This document shows, in pieces, positions 31,732 to 43,829 of a DNA stretch of 64,000 nucleotides. The position numbers and the translations under genes are program-made. The number at the start of each line of letters is the position of its first letter. The stretch's first letter is position 1. Under the pieces are notes generated by a model. That model saw only the letters and a program-made list of their open reading frames with translations. It ran no database searches and had not been told where the DNA came from. This DNA comes from Diploptera punctata (lineage: Eukaryota; Arthropoda; Insecta; Blattodea; Blaberidae), in assembly GCA_030220185.1 (NCBI GenBank), contig JASPKZ010002336.1, forward strand, positions 62,001 through 126,000. Reading direction: 5' to 3'.

Positions 31732-32491
31732 AAATTGAAAATTAAAATAATTCAAAATATAAAATGCCAACAGACTTAAACAGAGCTTTTGGTATGGTTC
31801 TAGAAGGGATATAACGTTAGATACTCAGGATTTAAATATATTAAAAACAATATAGATTAATTTATTTACATATTTTTATACACTATTCATAATTTATGTA
31901 ATCTTTATGCAATATACATAGTTTATAAGAATGTTTTAAGTATGAAGTAAAGTACTATCAAAACCCAGATTCGTTATTCGAAATTTATGATAGATAAAGT
32001 GTAAGGATTGGTGGAATCTAGTTTTTAAATATTAGTTACTTATATTCAGATTTCCAATGTTTACACACTTTTCTGCTCCTAGAAATTTATTTTTCTTCTC
32101 CACTCGTTCCTATCCATCAATTCCACATAGTCAAATCTTATTCCAATCAGTAGGCCTACAGCTGAGATAACTAACTGATACGAGGATTTTTAAATACAGT
32201 TAAGAAAACTGAAATCAGGGTCGAGGTATTGATTATTGCTAACTAGATGACTGTCTCACTGCCATCTGTTAGCCAATGATCACAATCAGATTAGCCGGTT
32301 TTTGCATCTTTGGAGACGTCGTGCTGAGGATTTTTTTAGTACATAAATAGTAGACGTGGAAAGTTGTTACCAAAATATATCACTTGAAGTTGCTTAAACA
32401 ATGCCGAATGAGATTCCAATAGCACCGCAGAACTGCATTATCTAGTAAATAGACTAAACACTAGACATTTACAGTTAGTTGCAAAAAAATT
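31732..32491. other. No recognisable feature
   Basis: AT-rich spacer, nothing supported. Confidence 0.5.
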
Positions 32492-32506
32492 GTTGAGCCA
32501 ATATTA

Positions 32507-32644
32507 ATTAATTTATTACTATTTATTAAATCTCCAAGATTTGGAGCCCTATTTCACAAATGTATGTTAGGGCTGTAGTTACATATAAAAGAAAATTGAA
32601 GATACACATAATTATAGAATATAAATGAAACAAAAATAACAAAG
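32507..32644 (+). mobile_element. Small insertion bounded by a 15-bp direct repeat
   Basis: GTTGAGCCAATATTA occurs at 32492-32506 and again at 32645-32659, perfectly. The 138 bp between ends in an A-rich stretch (AAATGAAACAAAAATAAC). This is the pattern of a short 5'-truncated or processed retro-insertion. The insert itself matches nothing I recognise. Confidence 0.55.
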
Positions 32645-32753
32645 GTTGAGCCAATATTATATAAAATGTTTCATGACGTTGTTTGAGGAACGTCTATGGC
32701 GTGTATGATTGTGAGTCGTGGTTGTCATAACGTAAAGGCATTTTACCATACTA

Positions 32754-33328
32754 CAGAGTGATTCAGAAATATGGCTATACGTTTGATCGCATTTTGTGAC
32801 GAAAACATTATTATTAAAGGAAATATGATGTTATCATTGGAAAGGGAATCCTTCAAATTACAACAATAGAACAAAATAAAACAAATCACTGCTCACGTGC
32901 AGCTTGGCGGGTTGATTTTTGTGGGCTAGCGTCGAACGCCTCCAGAATTCTCTTCGTTGTTTATGCATCCGTGCTAATACGAGGCCTTCCAGGAGGTTTG
33001 ATTTTCTGCATCCTTTCCGTTTCCAGCAGTCGTTTTCTCTACTTCCCCACAGTCGACGGCTGCAATGCTACGTTATAAACTCACGTCTTGCCCGTCTTGC
33101 GGCCTCACGATGATTAATATAAGTTATTGCCTATGCATCAATTGTAATTTGCTGTTGCATATTCAACGCCATTTTGACTAATGGCGTAAGTTCTGCACTG
33201 TTTTGTTTTATTCCATGGTTGTAATGTGAATAATCGTCTTTCCAACGGTAATTTCATATTTCCTGTAATGGTAATATTTTCATCACACAACGCGATCAAA
33301 CGTATTGCCATATTTATGATTCGCCCCG
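32754..33328 (-). mobile_element. 575-bp DNA transposon with 125-bp TIRs
   Basis: Left TIR 32754-32880, right TIR about 33203-33328; both contain ATACGTTTGATCGC. TA sits outside each end (32752-32753, 33329-33330), a Tc1/mariner-type signature. The interior minus strand reads GRPRIST, then (A)FDASPQKSTRQAAREQ, like the N-terminal DNA-binding region (GRPR-T, PxxSTRRxAR) of insect transposases with a DUF4817-type domain. No catalytic region remains, so it is a deletion derivative. Confidence 0.85.
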
Positions 33329-33554
33329 TATTTATGGCATCTAATGATGAGTTTTGTGTAGTTCCAAACGAATTCATGAAATCATCAGACAATTATCTGC
33401 TTTGCTTTTGTAAATTGAGTTCTAAGTGAAGTAAATATCGACTCACAGGAGAAATTCGTGTCTAGCTAAATCCAAGATCTCCCGTCTTCTCGGTTTTTGC
33501 ATAAAAACCTAATGATTACTACATAGGCATGTGGTAGTATATGGTTGTAAAATT

Positions 33555-33930
33555 TTGCTACATTAAGAGAACAAATCAAGCTAAACATATTCAAAAATAA
33601 GATTATAAGGCGAATATTCGGTTTCACGAGGGGGATGCTTCATTTTGAGAAACGCCCTAATTTATATCGTTGCCTAATAATGACATATATTAAGCGTAGG
33701 AGGTTGAGACGAATAGGTCGTGTAGCAAGAATAGATAACAGAAATGTTTTCAAAGTTTTTGTTGAGAACCCTTAGGAATAATTCCATTTGGAAAACTTTG
33801 TTGTAGGCGTGAGGATAACATTGGTACAGATCTCAGGAAACTGGATTTCTGTGATCTGAACTGTGCACTGTGCAGTTGGCTGAGGATAGGGGCCAATGGA
33901 GGATCATAGTGAATGTGGCATATAATTAGT
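33555..33930 (+). pseudogene. LINE ORF2 C-terminal fragment
   Basis: A plus-strand frame reads IKLNIFKNKIIRRIFG, then after a break YIKRRRLRRIGRVARIDNRN and VFVENP, then several stops with W-like GANGGS ends. It corresponds to the FExKVLRRIFG...RLRWxGHVARM block of other LINE copies in this window but is too diverged to place in LINE-A. Confidence 0.65.
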
Positions 33931-33931
33931 C

Positions 33932-34815
33932 AAGAGAATTAAGTTACCTTATTTATCAAGCCTTTCACATTGAAAGATATTTTAGATAGTCTTAGAAATT
34001 TCGAAAATCTTAAGAGATACCGTCAAAACCGGAATTCAGTTATTTGTATTGGAAGATAAATTGAACTACATTTGCATATAACCATGTGTTTGTGTTCCTA
34101 TGATACACCAAGTACCGGCACATACCCTATTCCTGTAGGAAAGCATCAGGTATACTGTCAGGCTTAACGTCAATATCGTATGGACGAATTGCTATCAACA
34201 GTACATATGTCTTCTCAATGAATGTACTGCGAAAGGCTTTGAAATTTAATCCAAATAATTGGGCAGAATTTAGTGATTGAAAATTGTCTACACCGCTACC
34301 CTTCTTGTCCCGAGATCGAACATATTACAATTAAAATGTCTAACTCCGGGTATCGAACTTTGATCCATGAGTCAGAAAGCAAGGATACTTCCATATGCGC
34401 TCTCACGTCGCGATGTGTCAGATCATACATAACTTATGAAGTCTTAGCTTACGAAATTCAATTATAATTATTCTATACCTCGACAATATAGTTCTCAAAG
34501 CCCCTCCCGATGACGGGTTTCATCGATCGAGCCTAGAGCGGCACTTTGTTAGGGGCGGCATATTTTATCTACTTGTTTTCAATTAAATAATAAGTAATTT
34601 TCGGAATAACTCTTTTTCTCTTGGCACTTGAATGGTTATTATTTAAAATACTGCGAAACTAACTAAGAAAGGTTGGCTAGCAGTGGTCAGCCTCACGAAA
34701 ACTTAGAATCCGGTTATTTTATTTCTTAAACCAATGTTGTTATTTCGAAAATTGACTTATTGTTGAAGCCGATCAGCGTTGACTATTGTAACAGGAGGGA
34801 ATTCTTTGGTAAGAT
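33932..34815. other. No recognisable feature
   Basis: Spacer; a 64-codon frame at 34273 has no recognisable similarity. Confidence 0.45.
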
Positions 34816-35079
34816 TTACATTGATGGACAAAAGTATTCGGATAATTGAGTTTATCATTTTAATTGGACAGAAGATAGGAATTTAATAATTATAGTTTAC
34901 CAGTTTTGTTAACATAAATTTTATTATCTTATGTTCTATAATTAAAAAAAACGAAATTCATAATTATATAAAACACAATTACTTTGCTGTTAAGTGGAAG
35001 GACAAAATAATTAGAAAATTATACAAAGATGAAGAAAATCAATATTTAAAATTGTGTTTCCCAATCTTTTTTTTTTTTG

Positions 35080-36570
35080 CAAATAACTTCTTTCAATTGA
35101 GCAGGGATAGAATGGACTAGTTTTTTCTGTGACATTTTGTTCAATTTATGCATTCCTCCAGAAGTATCCGTGTTTGAGATGGCCTTGCTGATCATATCGA
35201 ATTTTCGGATTTGTCTCTCCAGTTGATCCCATGAATGTTTTATAGGATTTAAATCCGGAGATTGGATGTGGAGTCGGAGAAGTGTGGGGTAAATTCCTGA
35301 AGAACCATGGCCGGATTATAATGCCATATGTTTTAGGTGATTGTCTTGTTGGAAATAGTAATCCCCAGCTGGACCAAGTTTTCCAGCACTTTGCTGGAGA
35401 TTATCTTACAATATCTTCTTGTATTCTTATTTGTCCATTTTCTCGTCTATGAAAATAATTGTCCGACTACAGATGTCTACATACATACCCAAACCATAAC
35501 ATTGCTATCCCCATGTTTTACTGTGGACTGGTTCTCCTGTTCTGATTCAGTGTTTGACTTTCTCCACGCCCATCAAAATGAAATACCATAAAATTATTTT
35601 CTTCCGATAATATGACCGTTTCATAACTCCTATTCCTTCTCCACAAATTTGTTTGAAAATTAATATTTCCTTTCGATCTGCTTCAGATATAGGCCTACAT
35701 CCTTCTTGGCACTCGATGATTACACTGGTCAACATGATTTTTGTCTCATGAGTACCAATAGTTGTACTTAATGCAGTTTTTTTATCGTGTTTTCAAATAT
35801 GTATTCGGAATTTCTCTATCACCTACAGTTTTTTTTTCAATTTCAATTAATGGATTTAAATAATTATCTTTTTAATAAACGTTTTTTCGTCCAGTTGTCC
35901 ATTGTAAAATAAAACCAAATGAGCTAATTCAAATGGTTTCAGCTATGGAAAAGAGAAATCAAGGCAAATGGAATCATAATATGCTGGTCGATTATTGTTG
36001 GACCATCAAGAGGGATTCTCCACAGGCGAAATATAGCAGAAAATCGTTATTTCTAACTTTCTAGACGAGTCCGAATGTTCGAATATTGTGTAGTTACGAA
36101 TGTAGAAAATATTAAAATGTTTGAAATTATAAATTCCTATCTCTCGAAAACCTTGCGTGATGGAGAAAAACCGATATCATATTTGAATTCAGGAGAAAAA
36201 AAAATCGGAATCACATTTTCCTTTCTGAGACAATAAAATTTTATTTTTTGTTGCTCAGTGTTATACCAAGCCTGATGAACAGTTCTTTTCACTGTTTTTG
36301 GATAAACGTCTTACCCAAAATCTGCAAGCATTTCCGCTATTTCAGACATACCTATAATTGGAGTTATCTTCACTATATTGACAACTTCTGTTTTTTATCT
36401 GGCGCTAAACTTTCTTGGACGACATTGCTGAGCACCATTTATTAAAGTATTCCTATCTTCACTCTTTGTTTGATATCGAAGACAATAGAGTAACTCCTGT
36501 TCATTGCTTTGGCTATTTTTGTACAACTTTGCCCATATTTATACAAATGCATTCTGATTTTTCTTTACTT
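35080..36570 (-). pseudogene. Tc1-like (DDE) transposase pseudogene
   Basis: Minus strand, reading from 36570 down: a MGHKSK-like start, helix-turn-helix region, then SSRKFSARQKTEV and VYPKTVKRTVHQAWY (36250-36450). Repeat X interrupts at 35719-35920. Below it KIILWYFILMG and HSKTWG (35500-35610), then AGDYYFQQDNHLKHM (catalytic QQDN, near 35330-35370) and HIQSPDLNPIKHSWDQL (SPDLNPI box, about 35205-35260). QRQIRKF-like C-terminus near 35180. Many stops and frameshifts: inactive. Confidence 0.88.
35719..35917. mobile_element. Repeat X, copy 2, inside Tc1 transposase
   Basis: Starts ATTACACTGGTCAACATGAT and matches 1-200 in inverse. It breaks the transposase between the blocks at 35930-36070 and 35545-35700. 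The match ends at 35917 only because copy 1 leaves the window, so X may extend further. No TIR or TSD could be set. Confidence 0.7.
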
Positions 36571-36959
36571 TTATGTCCCATGTCATTTTTATGAATTCTA
36601 ACTACAGGAACAGACTGTATGGAAGTGCAATTGACAAATCAACATATATGTATAATTATTTTTTCTCTTTAAGCAATCTAACCGACTACCTTTGTCCTGG
36701 CGAAACTCTACTCAAGTATAAATATTTCTGGATATGATAGCTGTATTCATAATCATATACTTTTTTAATTTTTAGAATGTAATACTAAAGCTATGTTCTT
36801 ATAATCCACGATCATAGTAATAACATTTTTTTCATCAAAACATTAAGTTAAAGTTTATCTACAGTCTCATCCGAATATTCCTGTCTATCAGTGTATTTAA
36901 AAATTGAAAAAAAATCGTTACTATTGGAATAAAAGCAAATTGATGTAGGCATACATATA

Positions 36960-37060
36960 ATTTCAAACATAGTTCAATAATGATTATATAATAATAATAA
37001 TAATAGCATAATAATAGTAATATTGCATAATAATAATAATGACAATGATAATGATATGAT
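36960..37060. repeat. Imperfect (AAT)n-rich stretch
   Basis: Interrupted ATAATAATAATAGC units. Confidence 0.7.
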
Positions 37061-38300
37061 CGAGGAAAAATACAATATTCACGCTGCTTATACTCTTATC
37101 AATAGTTGCATGCTAGCAATTCGAACTCATATTACATTGCTGAGAATTAATTAACTTATCGGCGGGAGCATAATTTAACCTGAAGCATTGTAGACGAACT
37201 ATTGTGACTTACTTATTGGAATATTAGAAGTTGGTTGTGACTCTTGTGAATGAAAGTTAGCGTTTGTTTAGTGATTTTCTAATGTAAGATATGGAGTCAT
37301 TACGGATTACATTCAAAATGACTGATCAAAGAGTAAGACTCAGTAGGTCACAATACAGAAACACAAGAAAGAAGAGAGAGGAGAAAGACTAAAAGCAGAA
37401 AGCACTTTTGAAGTCCTGAAAATATTTTTTTTAGAAATATTTATATAAGATGAAGAATATGAACGTATAGTTGATCCTAGCGTGTGTTCTGTTAATTCTA
37501 ATAATACTCATGGTTCCAATAAATCTCAGTTGGATGAAGGGAATTCAACACAACATGAAGAAGGAGATATGCAAGACCGGGAAGTGTGGAAGAAAAAAAT
37601 GTATATTTTGGTTGAGAATACCTGTGTATATCCTGCAATAAATAAAGCAAATGAGTGAAAATATTCAATGGGAATTAGTGAACAAATCCTTATTTGCTTC
37701 CAAAAAATAACTTTTAGTAAACATATGAAGATATTCAATAAAATTGTATACATAAATCATATTTTTTACTAGCAACTTGTTTTACTATTTTTCAAAATTT
37801 AGTACAATTCGGGCCAATCGATTATCAGAAAACTTTAAGTGTGTTTAGCGGCATCACTTGTCCAAAGACCGGCTGCCCAGAGAGCATCATGCCAGACCAC
37901 CATCGTTTACTTACCGTAATGGAGTTAAACATTAAGTTTGCATGGGGGTATTCATTATGGTGATTGGAAAAGTGACTTCCCTTTTGTGTGAATGTTACAG
38001 CACATTATACTGTGATCTATTTTTTTATAATTTTATAAGATCATGAAGTATTTGTGATACATAATATGAAATGTATTAAATTTATTTTCTATAAAACTAG
38101 ACACGCTCCTAGATGTTAAGGAAAAGAGTTTCTAATATTCTATTTGTCCGCCATTTTCAAGATCGTAAAGTAGTGAAATGAGTTATAGTATGAAATTATT
38201 TATTTTCCATAAAAACCACCTCCCATCAACTGCAGAATCGTATAAAATAGCTGTATAAACCAAAGAACAGAAACGGAGGGAAATAAATCTCAAGTACCAC
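37061..38300. other. No recognisable feature
   Basis: AT-rich, no supported element. Short polar frames near 37300-37400 have no recognisable similarity. Confidence 0.45.
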
Positions 38301-38530
38301 GACAGATAGAAACTGGACTAGAGAATATTAGACACAAATACATGGCTTTCATCATATACTGTAATCTGCTAAAATAAAAAAAAATCCATCAGCGAACTGA
38401 AGACTGCAGATGCGCACTATGCGGTGATAAATGCAAACTATATCATATCACAAAGTGTAAAAACAGATCAAATGTAATCAGTGAATACAGCAAAAAGTGA
38501 GCAACTGAACACAGGTGATCCATGAAGATG
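38300..38530 (+). pseudogene. Possible retroelement Cys/His fragment
   Basis: One frame reads RTEDCRCALCGDKCKLYHIT and KCKNRSNVISEYSKK. Its C-x-C-x2-C...H-x3-C spacing resembles the zinc-binding segment at the end of some non-LTR ORF2s (C-xC...H-xxxC). A stop lies just upstream and no other motif supports it. Confidence 0.3.
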
Positions 38531-38539
38531 AAAAAGAAC

Positions 38540-39890
38540 ATATAACTATCCAAACTAATGCTCTTTCGAGTGCTTCTTTCTATTATTATAAGTTATAACA
38601 CTTCACATGAGAAAATTTGTAAAATCACATTTTATCAACTCTAAGGAATGAACCTTAAAGTCGAACACAAACACCTTCCTATATCCGATAGAAAAGAGTT
38701 TGTAATAGTCCCTATTGCATTTGTCGGTCATTTTATAAGATCATAGACTACCTGAAACGATACATTGTATATTACTTTAAAAAATTATTCCTTCCGAGGT
38801 GCAATTGAAAATTTTTGCATCAGAAGAAAATATTTACGATTTCAAATTGCATTACGCTTCTCGCTGTTTTTGCAAATAAAACTAGTTTCCGCTTTTCGTA
38901 TAATTTTATATGAAGGCTCAAGAGTAAATGGGAGGAAAATCAATAACACATATAAAATGATTTATCAACACGTACTTATAGCCTCAATGATGTAGTTATG
39001 CGGTTAAACTACAAAGAAAGTGGGAATTAAAACACTGAGAAATTTCCCTTTCAGGGAAAAGTTATTAATTTTCAAATTTTAAATCGTCCTGCAAAACAGT
39101 GAAAAGTAGATTTTCTTCATTTTTTCTGGAGTATTTATTATCCGATATGATTTAAAGTATACATAAATAGACCTACTTCCAATAGTCTTTATATGCAGTT
39201 TGATGTGCTGTATACAGTATAATAGAGTACTTACGGTTAGGCACGTTAACTGGCAAAAAAATCTTCACCATTCAGTTGCTAATAATTTATTGACCGCGAA
39301 TACGAAGTCGCCTTTTATACCAACTGTTGTGCCTATTGCTTGGTTTGAGATAAGGGTATCATGTTATCTGTATTTTCTACACTGTTCGTCAATTAAGCGT
39401 ACAGTGTATTTGAAAATTACATATGCCAATCTTTTAAAAATTCATGTATGCAAGAGTACTTTTCATTTTCCTTAATTAGAACTGCAAATGAAGGTAAATT
39501 AACACATTTTCAATAGGATGATTAAATTGATGTAGTTTTGATTTCCATTTCATTACAGATGTTAAATATATGCCATCGCTGCTAAATACTCTTTTATACG
39601 CCCTACCATATTTTCGTTCCCTCGTTTAATTTGATAGGGAATTTAAGTCAACGTTTGACTTATTCAGTAACCCTTTTACTAATAATCCATGTATAACTTT
39701 TGTACAAGGTTTAAACACATCTGAGTTCAAAATTCTTACTAATAAACACTGTAATAAGGATGGTATTCTAATCCAGCTCTTGTACAATGTTTATTAGTAA
39801 GAAAATTGTAGGCTTAGGCCTTTATAATCTATATGAGGCATACAATATATAACTAAACAACTGATGAAAACCTTATAAAATTAGTAAGAC
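38540..39890. other. No recognisable feature
   Basis: AT-rich; frames of 76 and 91 codons (38765, 39200) match nothing I know. Confidence 0.45.
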
Positions 39891-39903
39891 TGCAAGTCTA
39901 TTT

Positions 39904-40133
39904 CACGAATGGGGAATGAAAGACGTGCATGTAAGCTTCTTGTAGGAAAACCAGAGGGAAAACGACCAGTTGATAGACCGATAATGAAGTGGGAGAATAA
40001 CATTAACTATGATTTGAGGGAAGTAGATTATACAGGGAATGGTTGGAAAACGTAACTTCAGGATAGGGACGTATTGAGGGCATATGTCCGCGCGGCCATG
40101 AACCTACTGCTTCTATAGTGCCAGTGAGTTAGT
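39904..40133 (+). pseudogene. LINE-A C-terminal fragment with TSD
   Basis: 230-bp 5'-truncated insertion. It reads RMGNERRACKLLVGKPEGKR, then PIMKWENNINYDLREVDYTG, and ends at the GTCCGCGCGGCCATGAACCT motif plus GTGCCAGTGAGTTAG. AAGTCTATTT is duplicated at 39894-39903 and 40134-40143. One frame change after YTGN. Confidence 0.92.
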
Positions 40134-40143
40134 AAGTCTATTT

Positions 40144-40501
40144 AATGTGCACTACCAAGGATAGGTATAGTATTATCGTCTCACTATGAAGCTTAACAAG
40201 CGGCTCGCTTTGTTTCCCCGCAGCTGTTATATGTTATTAAAATACAAAGATCTTGTCTACCGCAACTACTACGATGTTGACACATTGATATTCTACCCTC
40301 AGTTTCAATTAAAACTCGGAACGATGTGGAGCATACGATCCAGTTATAAAATTGTATACCGTAATTAATTGTATAATTATCAGTGATTTATTATTATATG
40401 TAGCTCGAATAATAATACAATATCTTCATATTATATTGCTTAATAAATAAGTGATTTCAACATGTGAGGGCCATGGGAAAATATTTCAGAACGAACAGTT
40501 C

Positions 40502-40546
<45 letters not shown>

Positions 40547-41036
40547 TCAGCATGATGTTGTATGAATAATACATTTATGTAGACCTACAAGCCATATAAT
40601 GTTGGACTTAAATTATTTAATAAATAAATACATATATAATTTTAATTTTAAAAGTTAATCAATACTAAATAATAACATAAAAATTAAATAATAACATAAA
40701 TAATCAATGTCTTTTGACCTTGTGTAATAAACGCCCATAGCGCTATGAGAAACGTGACAACACCGCATGTCAAGCATTGCCGCGGTGCACCTGTTTTTAT
40801 ATAAACTGTTAACCATCAGAGTGAGGCGATAATACTACTGTACATTCGTTAAACGTTCGAAAATGTCTTATATTGTTTATTTCTAGTTAGTGTACATGTC
40901 TGCATGATGTAAATGAAGTAAACCAAACATATCTACCTAATTGTAGAGCAGTTGCAAAAAATCAATTTGAGTTAGGGTGCCTACCTATGATTTCAGACAA
41001 AAAATTTTAGTTAACAGTTCTTGAAGTCGTTTATAT
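40144..41036. other. Unassigned, with one (AAT)n tract
   Basis: (AAT)n at 40502-40543. The rest is AT-rich without a recognised element. Confidence 0.5.
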
Positions 41037-41044
41037 TTGATACT

Positions 41045-41387
41045 CATACTGCATTCCATAGGGTCTAGAAGGCTCTTGGCCAACCAGCCGGGTGCTGGCC
41101 TCACACCCGCATGTTAATCACAGAGGTAGACGATAATCCAGCCAGTACAGGGTTGTCACCCGGTCAGCATGTCTCGTCCCCCAGCCGTTATGGTTGGTTT
41201 TCTCAACTTGGAACCGCTACTTATTTTAGCTACGCAAATTCCTCACGATGGTAAGTAGGCATGGGCCCAATACTGACCGAAAGTCAATGAGAAAATGTCT
41301 TCACCCATGAGGATTCGAACCAGAGCAAGTCCCTTAGCTCTGTGTCAAGGCCACATGCCTTAAAATCACTCGGGTACGACGCGAGAC
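41045..41387 (-). mobile_element. SINE-C, type-2 tail, diverged
   Basis: Minus-strand copy: head GTCTCGCGTCGTACCCGAGT, B-box GGTTCGAATCC, body GACATGCTGACCGGGTGACA and tail GGCCAAGAGCCTTCTAGACC. TTGATACT is repeated at 41037-41044 and 41388-41395. Older than the type-1 copies. Confidence 0.88.
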
Positions 41388-41972
41388 TTGATACTGAAAC
41401 TCTAGTGTTAAAATTGAATAGAGGTAAAGTTGATGGCTTCAGCTCTTAGTTAGAGATTAGATGAAACCCTATCATTAATATCAAAACAATCGTATATTCA
41501 AAACTTATCTTTTAAAACACATTTTCCGGCAATATTATGATTTTTTTATCAGATGCTCTGGGATTCTTATCTCATTTTTTTGTCTGATATCCTCTTTAAA
41601 ATCAGGTAAATTTCTTCGGTTTAATTCATTTGGACTGTGTATATTATACCGTCTTTTAAAATGTTGCAAAATAAAACATTGAAGTTCTATGTAAAGATCC
41701 TTATTCGAGATGTTCGGATATCTCCGCGTGCATATATTTTGCACCGACATTGCGGTACTTGTTGTGGACATTCTCAAAGTTGGTTTTAAACTAAACTGAG
41801 TTGCGGAAAATATGTGGATGCGGAGGTACTGAAATAAAGAGGATAGTTACCCATGCCGGACTGGTCGAAGGCGATAAGCCACACGAAAAAAGTACCTTGG
41901 TCGAAAGAGTGACGATCTTTAACTGTAAAAATACAAAAGTCAAGAAATGCGGACATGGGTTTAACTGGGGTA

Positions 41973-42210
41973 AAATTCCTACGATGGGCAGGACATGTGG
42001 CACAAATGGGGAATGAAAGACGTGCATGGAAGCTTCTTGTAGGAAAACCCCCATTTGGTGGGAGAATAACATTAACTATGATTTGTGGGAAGTAGTTTAT
42101 ACAGGGGATGATTGGAAAACATTGGCTAAGGATAGAGATGTATGGAGAGTTTATGTCCGCGCGGTCATGAACCTACAGGTTCGATAGTGCCAGTGAGTTA
42201 GAATGGAGAA
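41973..42210 (+). pseudogene. LINE-A C-terminal fragment
   Basis: FLRWAGHVAQMGNERRAWKL is followed by a deletion of about 28 bp that removes the KRPVGRPRMR codons (GGAAAACCCCCATTTGGTGG junction near 42045). Then WENNINYDLWEVVYTGDDW, to the GCGCGGTCATGAACCTACAG terminus. 5' truncated; no clear TSD. Confidence 0.9.
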
Positions 42211-42211
42211 T

Positions 42212-42689
42212 CGAATCATGGACAAATATCAATCAGTTAAGCGCAAGTATCCCTGCTTGATATTCCGTGTCCTATTTTTTAGTATAGTTGGGAATGCGTA
42301 ATTGTAGAATTTTGATATAAATTCGCAATCTTCTGCAGTGATAAATGATAATGGCCAACGTTAATACTTCATAAGGGTTTAGAAGTATAAATCTTTCCTG
42401 GCTTTATCAAGTATAGTGCAAGTCAGCAGTGCTCTTCTAATTGGCCGTGCATTTGACAGATGCGTGAGTTTGAATTGCGATAGAGAAATGTAATGCATAA
42501 TATCTTTTAAATTGTAAATATTAAGAATGGTGTTATTGTCTTATCACGAAATGTTTGATTATCCTTTTCAGAGCGGCTGAAGACTGAAGTTCTAAAAAAG
42601 AAGTTTACAATTAGGAAAACCAGCCGAAGGTAAGTAGGCATATAATTGTTAATCAGTCTAAGTGGTGGATGTTATCAGTTCTTTTTCTA
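42212..42689. other. No recognisable feature
   Basis: Spacer between LINE-A and family H; nothing supported. Confidence 0.5.
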
Positions 42690-43013
42690 ATGTATAAAAA
42701 TTGTTTGTTTCTTTGTTGGTTTGTTTGTTCGTTCTTTATGCGCTGCCATACCGTTGATCCGATTGTGATGAGGCTTTTTACAAAATGTTCAGGAGATTCC
42801 CGGGATGAACATAGGCTATAAGAGAGTTGTGATACTCAACTCCTGCACCCTTAAAAATCGCCCTTTATAGTGGAAAAAGTGTAAAAAGTAGCTCTTTGGA
42901 CCCTTAAATGGCTTACGTTGCCTAAACCATAATAAATACACAAAGTTAATGTACACAGAATTAAATATCTCAAAAAGCTCTACAAAAAAAGTCCGCGACA
43001 GCATATGTTTGAT

Positions 43014-43150
43014 TTATTTGATTTGATTTGATTTATTTAGCCTGGTGGAGTTAAGGCCCTGTGGCCTTCTCTTCCACTCACCAGAACAAGCATATGTTAC
43101 ATATGAATACAAAAAAAATACAATAATAGTCATATAAAACAGGACAAACA
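43014..43150 (-). mobile_element. LINE-G 3' end inside family H
   Basis: Minus-strand 3' UTR CTCCACCAGGCTAAATAAAT with an (AAATC)n tail at 43014-43033. GCATATGTT occurs on both sides (43002-43010 and near 43088), but the right boundary is uncertain because the LINE-G sequence itself contains CATATGTT. Confidence 0.75.
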
Positions 43151-43264
43151 TATGTTCATCTCTTACGGATAACTCACAATAACCATTTTTGTCTTTCATT
43201 CATGCCAAGAAGATCGAGACAAGTACGTAGATTCCTGTTCAAGCATATCATCACGTGGCGGGTA

Positions 43265-43745
43265 TTCTTTTACGGATAACTCACGATAACGAATTTTGTC
43301 TTTTAGCTCATTTATGCCAAGAAGATCGAGATAAGTAGATTCCCGGGCAACACCGGGTAATCAGCACGGGGAATCTCAAAGTATTACGATAAACATTTAT
43401 AATTTTTTTTCATTTTACTTATATTACATAATAATTACATTAATTTGTCTTTCAGCTTATTTATGCCAAGAAGTTCCAGATGAGTAGATTCCCGAACAAC
43501 GCCGGATAAACAGCACGGGATATCTAAGAAATAATTACGATATAAATGTTTCCCCTTACTTATTTAACTAGACATAAAACACATTAATTTTCGTATTTCA
43601 GCTCATTTATGTCAAGAAGATCGGGTTAAGTAGATTCCCGAGCAATGCCGTGTAATCAGCACGGGGTATCTAAAAAAATATAAATTTATAATTATTTTTC
43701 CTTTCACTTTAATAAGTGAAACAAAATAAAATCATATTATTTTCA
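43265..43745 (+). repeat. Tandem array of about 145-bp units
   Basis: Three full units start with CAGCTCATTTATGCCAAGAA-like sequence at about 43301, 43455 and 43599. Each contains GTAGATTCCCG, CAACRCCGG and a CAGCACGGGRTATCT motif, then an AT-rich part. A partial unit precedes at 43190-43260. Units differ by about 10-20% by eye. Confidence 0.8.
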
Positions 43746-43829
43746 TTTATTTAGGAGTTGCAGCGCACGCCGGGTATTAGCTAATAAGTTATAATAATTA
43801 CACATCAGTGCAGTATAAGTTTCTATGGC

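Larger units (their letters stand above)
34819..36893 (-). mobile_element. Tc1-like transposon with interrupted transposase
   Basis: Imperfect TIRs: left CATTGATGGACAAAAGTATTC and right (reverse complement) CACTGATAGACAGGAATATTC, both then CGGAT. TA lies outside each end (34817-34818, 36894-36895). The 2,075 bp contain a minus-strand transposase pseudogene and the repeat X insertion at 35719. Without the insert the length is near that usual for Tc1 elements. Confidence 0.9.
42690..43795 (+). mobile_element. Family H repeat, long copy
   Basis: Begins near a (TTTG)n-rich stretch (TTGTTTGTTTCTTTGTTGGT). It contains the noncoding block CGATTGTGATGAGGC...GTCCGCGACAGC shared with copy 1 (1212-1755 in inverse) and ends CGCACGCCGGGTATTAGCTA at about 43790. 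It is interrupted by a LINE-G tail at about 43014-43150. An internal tandem array occupies 43265-43745. Possible Helitron-like element; not established. Confidence 0.55.
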
